NCBI GenBank assembly: GCA_003116995.1
Contig: BDSL01000040.1
Span: forward strand, 620,001 to 684,000
Reading direction: 5' to 3'
DNA length: 64,000 bases
DNA from: Yamagishiella unicocca
Taxonomy: Eukaryota; Chlorophyta; Chlorophyceae; Chlamydomonadales; Volvocaceae
The notes under the pieces were generated by a model that was not told where the DNA came from, did not search any database, and saw nothing but the letters and a program-made list of their open reading frames with translations. This document shows, one piece after another, positions 60,501-64,000 of the stretch. How positions within the stretch are numbered: position 1 is the stretch's first letter; each line of letters starts with the position of its first letter. The translations under genes and the position numbers were made by a program.

Positions 60501-62173
60501 GCAGCAGCAACGACAGTAGCCGCGCTTCACACGCGCCACCAGGTAGACCCACTAAGCCGACCAACAGCTAGACAGGCAGTACAACTCGTTATCTTCTTCC
60601 CATACCACACCGCCAGTCGCAGCACCGCGGACCGGGCCCCAACCCCTCCTGCCCCCACTCGTCGTACTTGTTGAACTCGCGCGCAAAGCGGGGGCTGTTG
60701 CGGCTGGCTGCCGCGATGATCGCACGGAGCGCCTCCAGCACCTTGGAGGCGTCCGCGGACTGCAGCTTGCGGAGCAGCCCCGCCACACCTGCAGGCGGGG
60801 GGAGCGAGGGAGGCAGAGCTAATTACGAGGCGGATACAAGGAAGAGTAGCAAGAACACCGAGACAGAGCTAATTACGAGACGGATACAAGGAAGAGTAGC
60901 AAGAATACCGACATCCATCCGGTTGCACAACATGGGAACAGTGCGCAGAAATTAAGTGGCGAACAGTTATCGGACGCGCGCGCATGACGCAGAACCCGTG
61001 GATACGGCCCCCGTTCCCGTTGGGAGAGGGGGCAGACAAGGGAGGGGCGAGGGACGAAAGCGCAACCCACCGCAGCGCCAGCGGCCGATCCGCGTGACTC
61101 CCTGGTGCAGCAGAAGCCCAACCAGGGCGGGCCGTACCAGCACACCCGCCACGGTGCGGACAGCCAGCAGCGGGCCCAGAACCATGCCTGGGGTTCGGCG
61201 GGGGGGGGTGGGGGAAGAGGAGGGGGAGGCGGTGCGGCGCGAGCACGCAGTTGGGAATGAGTCTTGGGGGGAGGGCACTGTTGATGGTTGTGTATACGGT
61301 GTCATGGATGGCGGCGGACGAAGAGCAGGTGCGACGAGGCGGGACGACGTGGTATGGCTGGATGCAACGACATGGTAAGGGTGTGGGTGGGGGTATGAGT
61401 GGAAACCCGTAGGTCGGCACGGGAAAAGTGTGGGGGAGGGCGCATGTGCGTTCCTAGCTGCTGACATCGGCCCCTCCCGACCCCCCCTCCCGACCCCGGT
61501 AGATGCTCGAGTCACGTCAAAGCAAAATCCGTGGCGCCTTCCAAACCCGCACCCATACCACCACATTTGCGCATAATGTCGTACAGTCGGCCCCTTGCCG
61601 TACCCCTGCCGTACCGGTTGCGGTACCCGCCAGGTAGCCGGTGACGGTGTGGGCCACGACGCCCGCGAGCTGCTTCGTCGTGAGGCAGTACGGCGCACCA
61701 TCCCTGGCAGCTGTGACACCAGCGCAAATAGTTTTGCGCGGCACACACGGCAACAGCAGTTGGGGGGAGCAACGTCAGCGTGGTAGCACACGTGGCAACA
61801 GGCATCGGATGCATCAGGGTAAGCCGTAACGACCAGATGGGCGACCGGCTGGGCGCGCCTTACATTGCAACCCTAAAAGCCCGCCCACACAAAAAATCCG
61901 CAGGCTTGCTCTTATCCTCCAGCTCCCGCGTCCCCCTGGCCTTCCACCCCCACGCACCACCACCACTACCACCATGTCCTCCTCTCCCCTCCCCGCTCCC
62001 CCTCCTACTCGCCGCTCCTGCCTGTCCCACCTGCGCTCGCATTGTCTTGCGCTGACATCAGCCCCATAAGGCCCGACCCGCAGGTCAACATGAAGCCGGC
62101 GACGGCCAAGGTCTCCAGCAGCGAGTTCTGGGGCCCGCCGGCGCCACCGCGTCGGGAAGCACCGCCGTCCCCA
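57527..62173 (-). CDS. Armadillo-like repeat protein, at least 11 exons, 5' end unresolved
   Basis: Exons from the most upstream found: 62078-62173, 61627-61703, 61071-61187, 60668-60788, 60327-60405, 59858-59893, 59459-59592, 58916-59135, 58361-58406, 57955-58193, 57527-57652; phases agree and give about 429 residues to a TAG stop. The helical repeats are armadillo-like: GVAGLLRKLQSADASKVLEA, ALLQRLAAALPDCPILHLIA, GGVPRLVGLLQHPNPVVSGY, GGIPALLDVIARSE, SEAIAALHNSLRGCPDNQRI. The C-terminus is Ala-rich. I cannot assign a subfamily. The 62173 exon starts in phase with a missing upstream exon, so the N-terminus lies further right. The acceptor at 59135 is a weak one. Confidence 0.75.
58508..58712 (+). 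repeat. 20-bp minisatellite (CAGCAGTGGTGGCCACCTGC)n in armadillo-gene intron
   Basis: Ten units between the exons at 58361-58406 and 58916-59135. The unit contains the palindrome GGTGGCCACC, so the array can fold on itself. Confidence 0.95.
60179..60248 (+). repeat. Dispersed intronic repeat family B, copy in the armadillo-like gene
   Basis: Shares GTCCGAAGGCTATGCACCCA and the ACTACATTTCCC...GTTACCGGTTCTTTTA order with 18541-18630 and the inverted 19611-19700 in VPS18 introns. Confidence 0.6.
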
Positions 62174-63785
62174 CTGCGGGAAGAAATTAGGGGTAGAGAA
62201 GAAGGGGTAGAGAAGAGGAAACCCGTGAATAACGGGGGGGCTTCACAGCAACTTGGAAGGGCATAGGCGTCGGCATAGGATTAGGTGTGGAGGGCATGTC
62301 AAACAGGCAGGGACGGGGGCGAGCTGCAAGTAGCAGAGGAATTTCATGAGGGCGGGAATGAGTTACTAACGGGGTGTAGAAAATGGTCCATGGTTCGGCG
62401 AAGTATTGCTCTAGGCACGAACCACAACCTGGTACCGGTAACTGGAAACCTCTCGAGTTTCACGGCCGGCGCATACAACAGCAGCATCCATGCAGCTTCC
62501 AGCACAGCGCACCACAGCAGGGGAAGAATCAGCAGGGATGGAAGCTGAAACCTTTGCGTGGTCAAACACTGCCGCGAACCATCGCAGACATGCTTACCAA
62601 TCCGGAGCTGGCTCCCAAACCACGGTACCATCAGGCTTGTGCATCACCTTCCCGGCGCCCTACGTATGCAGGATTTGTCAAGGAAAGCGTGCGGAGAGGG
62701 CAATAGGGGGACGGGGTCGATCAGTGTGGGCAATAGTGACAGCAGGTTGACGCGACTGCCAGGCGCATTTAACTACTAAGGGTGATGTATATGTAGAAAT
62801 CGACAAGCCGTCAGGAGCGCAATACGATTTGCACGGATTACGCCCCAATTCTCGACCGGAAGGCGGGAAGTCGGCAATGGCGACATCCAAAGGACGCGCC
62901 GAGACCATCCAGGTCGCCCGCATCATAGCATACCTGGTGGTCAATAACAACTGCGTGCCGAGGCTGAACAGCCTCTGGCCTCGACCCGCGGCCTGGAGAG
63001 GCTGGCCCCTCTGCATCTGAGCTGTTAGCGGAACTGGAGACGCTTGACAGGCACTGCGACTGCGACCTGGGTGCCTTGCGGAGGCGTGGCATCCTGCTTT
63101 GGTCCAAAGGCTCACCTGCAAGATTCAACAATCATGCGTCCGCAGGGAACACTTCCGTGGTAGGACACTAGGGTTCTTTAGAGCAGTGCAACAGACGAGA
63201 ACGGCTTTCTCAACCAGTATCATTAACATAACCCTGAATTCATCACATTAAAAAACATAAAAGCATTTACGCAAGGCCAAGCCGCGGCCGGCCTAACGAA
63301 AAGGGGAAGCCCGGGAGGCGACACCGCGGCTCCGTGCTGCTATCCCTTCGCCCATAGTAAGAACGAAGCCATCGATTCGCGCAGGGTTACTCACTGTCGA
63401 CTATGGTGGCGGCAGCCGGCTGTGTGGGAACCTTGGCAGAGCGCATTTTGAGCTGGCGGTTGTATGTATGGGCTTTGGAAGTGACGCAACAAGTGCCAAC
63501 AGATGCGGCTGTGTGTTTGAACGTCTGGTGTATGAAATGTTTAAATTTCTTGGAAGGCTTTTAGCAGAAGAAGGGACGTTTTTTTGGCGCGTCCACGACA
63601 CCCTTAGGACCCCCATTCCAAGGACACTCCCGTTACAAATTCTTTCGCGTGCACAGTTTGTTAACCAGTATACATTTATTGACTTATTATCACCCATTGA
63701 TAAGAAACGAAGCAAGCTGACCGCGTTCACCGTCGGACGCCACGTCGCTAATGCGTCGCCCTCCTCGCGTCCTCCGCCTCGTTCC
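62174..63785. other. Probable 5' region of the armadillo-like gene; no firm exon
   Basis: Should contain the missing first exon(s) of the minus-strand gene. One possible exon starts with an ATG at about 63090 (minus) and would end at a GTATGC donor near 62940, but it does not phase directly into 62173. An AT-rich stretch at 63140-63720 has a 112-codon plus-strand frame without recognisable motifs. Confidence 0.35.
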
Positions 63786-63995
63786 TTATCTGCAACCCAG
63801 ATATAGTCCGAAGGCCTCTGCGCACCTGCGTTCAAAGCAAATCTTGTAACATGGCAGCCGGGCCTCATCCTCAAACCCGCAACATCCCCCACTCCCCGCC
63901 CATGGGCGAGCCACCGGGGAGAGTTCCTTATACTGCTCAATGTCCCACAGATGCCAGCGCACCTTGATATCATCCCACAGATCTTCCAATACCAT
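63786..63995 (-). CDS. Possible partial exon of a gene continuing beyond the right edge
   Basis: The minus strand reads MVLEDLWDDIKVRWHLWDIE and then a Cys-containing stretch ending CYKICFERR, followed by a GTGCGC donor at about 63828. Composition is protein-like, but I recognise no family and cannot see the rest of the gene. Confidence 0.25.
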   Translation of the reverse strand: MVLEDLWDDIKVRWHLWDIEQYKELSPVARPWAGSGGCCGFEDEARLPCYKICFERRCAEAFGLYLGCR

Positions 63996-64000
63996 ACGGA

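Overview
The window reads as nuclear DNA of a volvocalean green alga (Chlamydomonas/Volvox/Gonium relatives). The evidence is GC-rich DNA, genes broken into many short exons with GTGNG donors and YAG acceptors, TGTAA poly(A)-type signals, a minisatellite in most introns, interstitial TTTTAGGG (the Chlamydomonas-type telomere repeat), and non-LTR retrotransposon 3' ends. I cannot name the species. Gene models were assembled by hand from splice sites, codon phase and remembered protein families; no alignment was run.

Layout. 1-542: 3' end of a LINE. 808-8810 (+): a 16-exon DEAH RNA helicase of the DHX33 type. 9553-20841 (-): VPS18, a HOPS/CORVET core subunit, in 22 exons, convergent with the helicase. 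20.9-23.1 kb: repeats, including a 157-bp satellite. 23736-25754 (-): a secreted GH5 glycoside hydrolase with a Pro-rich linker and two cysteine-rich modules. 26-31 kb: mostly non-coding, with a LINE 3' end (27.3-28.7 kb) and many palindromes. 31492-36307 (-): an 11-exon ankyrin protein whose internal exons each encode about one repeat. 36.3-39.6 kb: nothing recognised. 39607-46379 (-): a DCAF8-type WD40 substrate receptor. 47189-53726 (+): a 1,284-residue membrane glycoprotein with about 20 copies of an N-glycosylation-rich repeat and an acidic, Trp-rich tail. 53.7-57.5 kb: retroelement-like debris. 57527-62173 (-): an armadillo-like protein, 5' end not found. 62.2-64 kb: no firm gene.

The genes are housekeeping or surface genes with no shared pathway: ribosome biogenesis/RNA helicase, endolysosomal tethering, ubiquitin ligase receptor, wall polysaccharide hydrolase, surface glycoprotein, and two repeat scaffolds. 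The most unusual signals are a family of short repeats that recurs next to intron 3' splice sites in three genes (introner-like), tandem duplications across 5' splice sites, a VPS18 RING domain with lost zinc ligands, the GH5 enzyme's paired cysteine modules, and the repeat glycoprotein.
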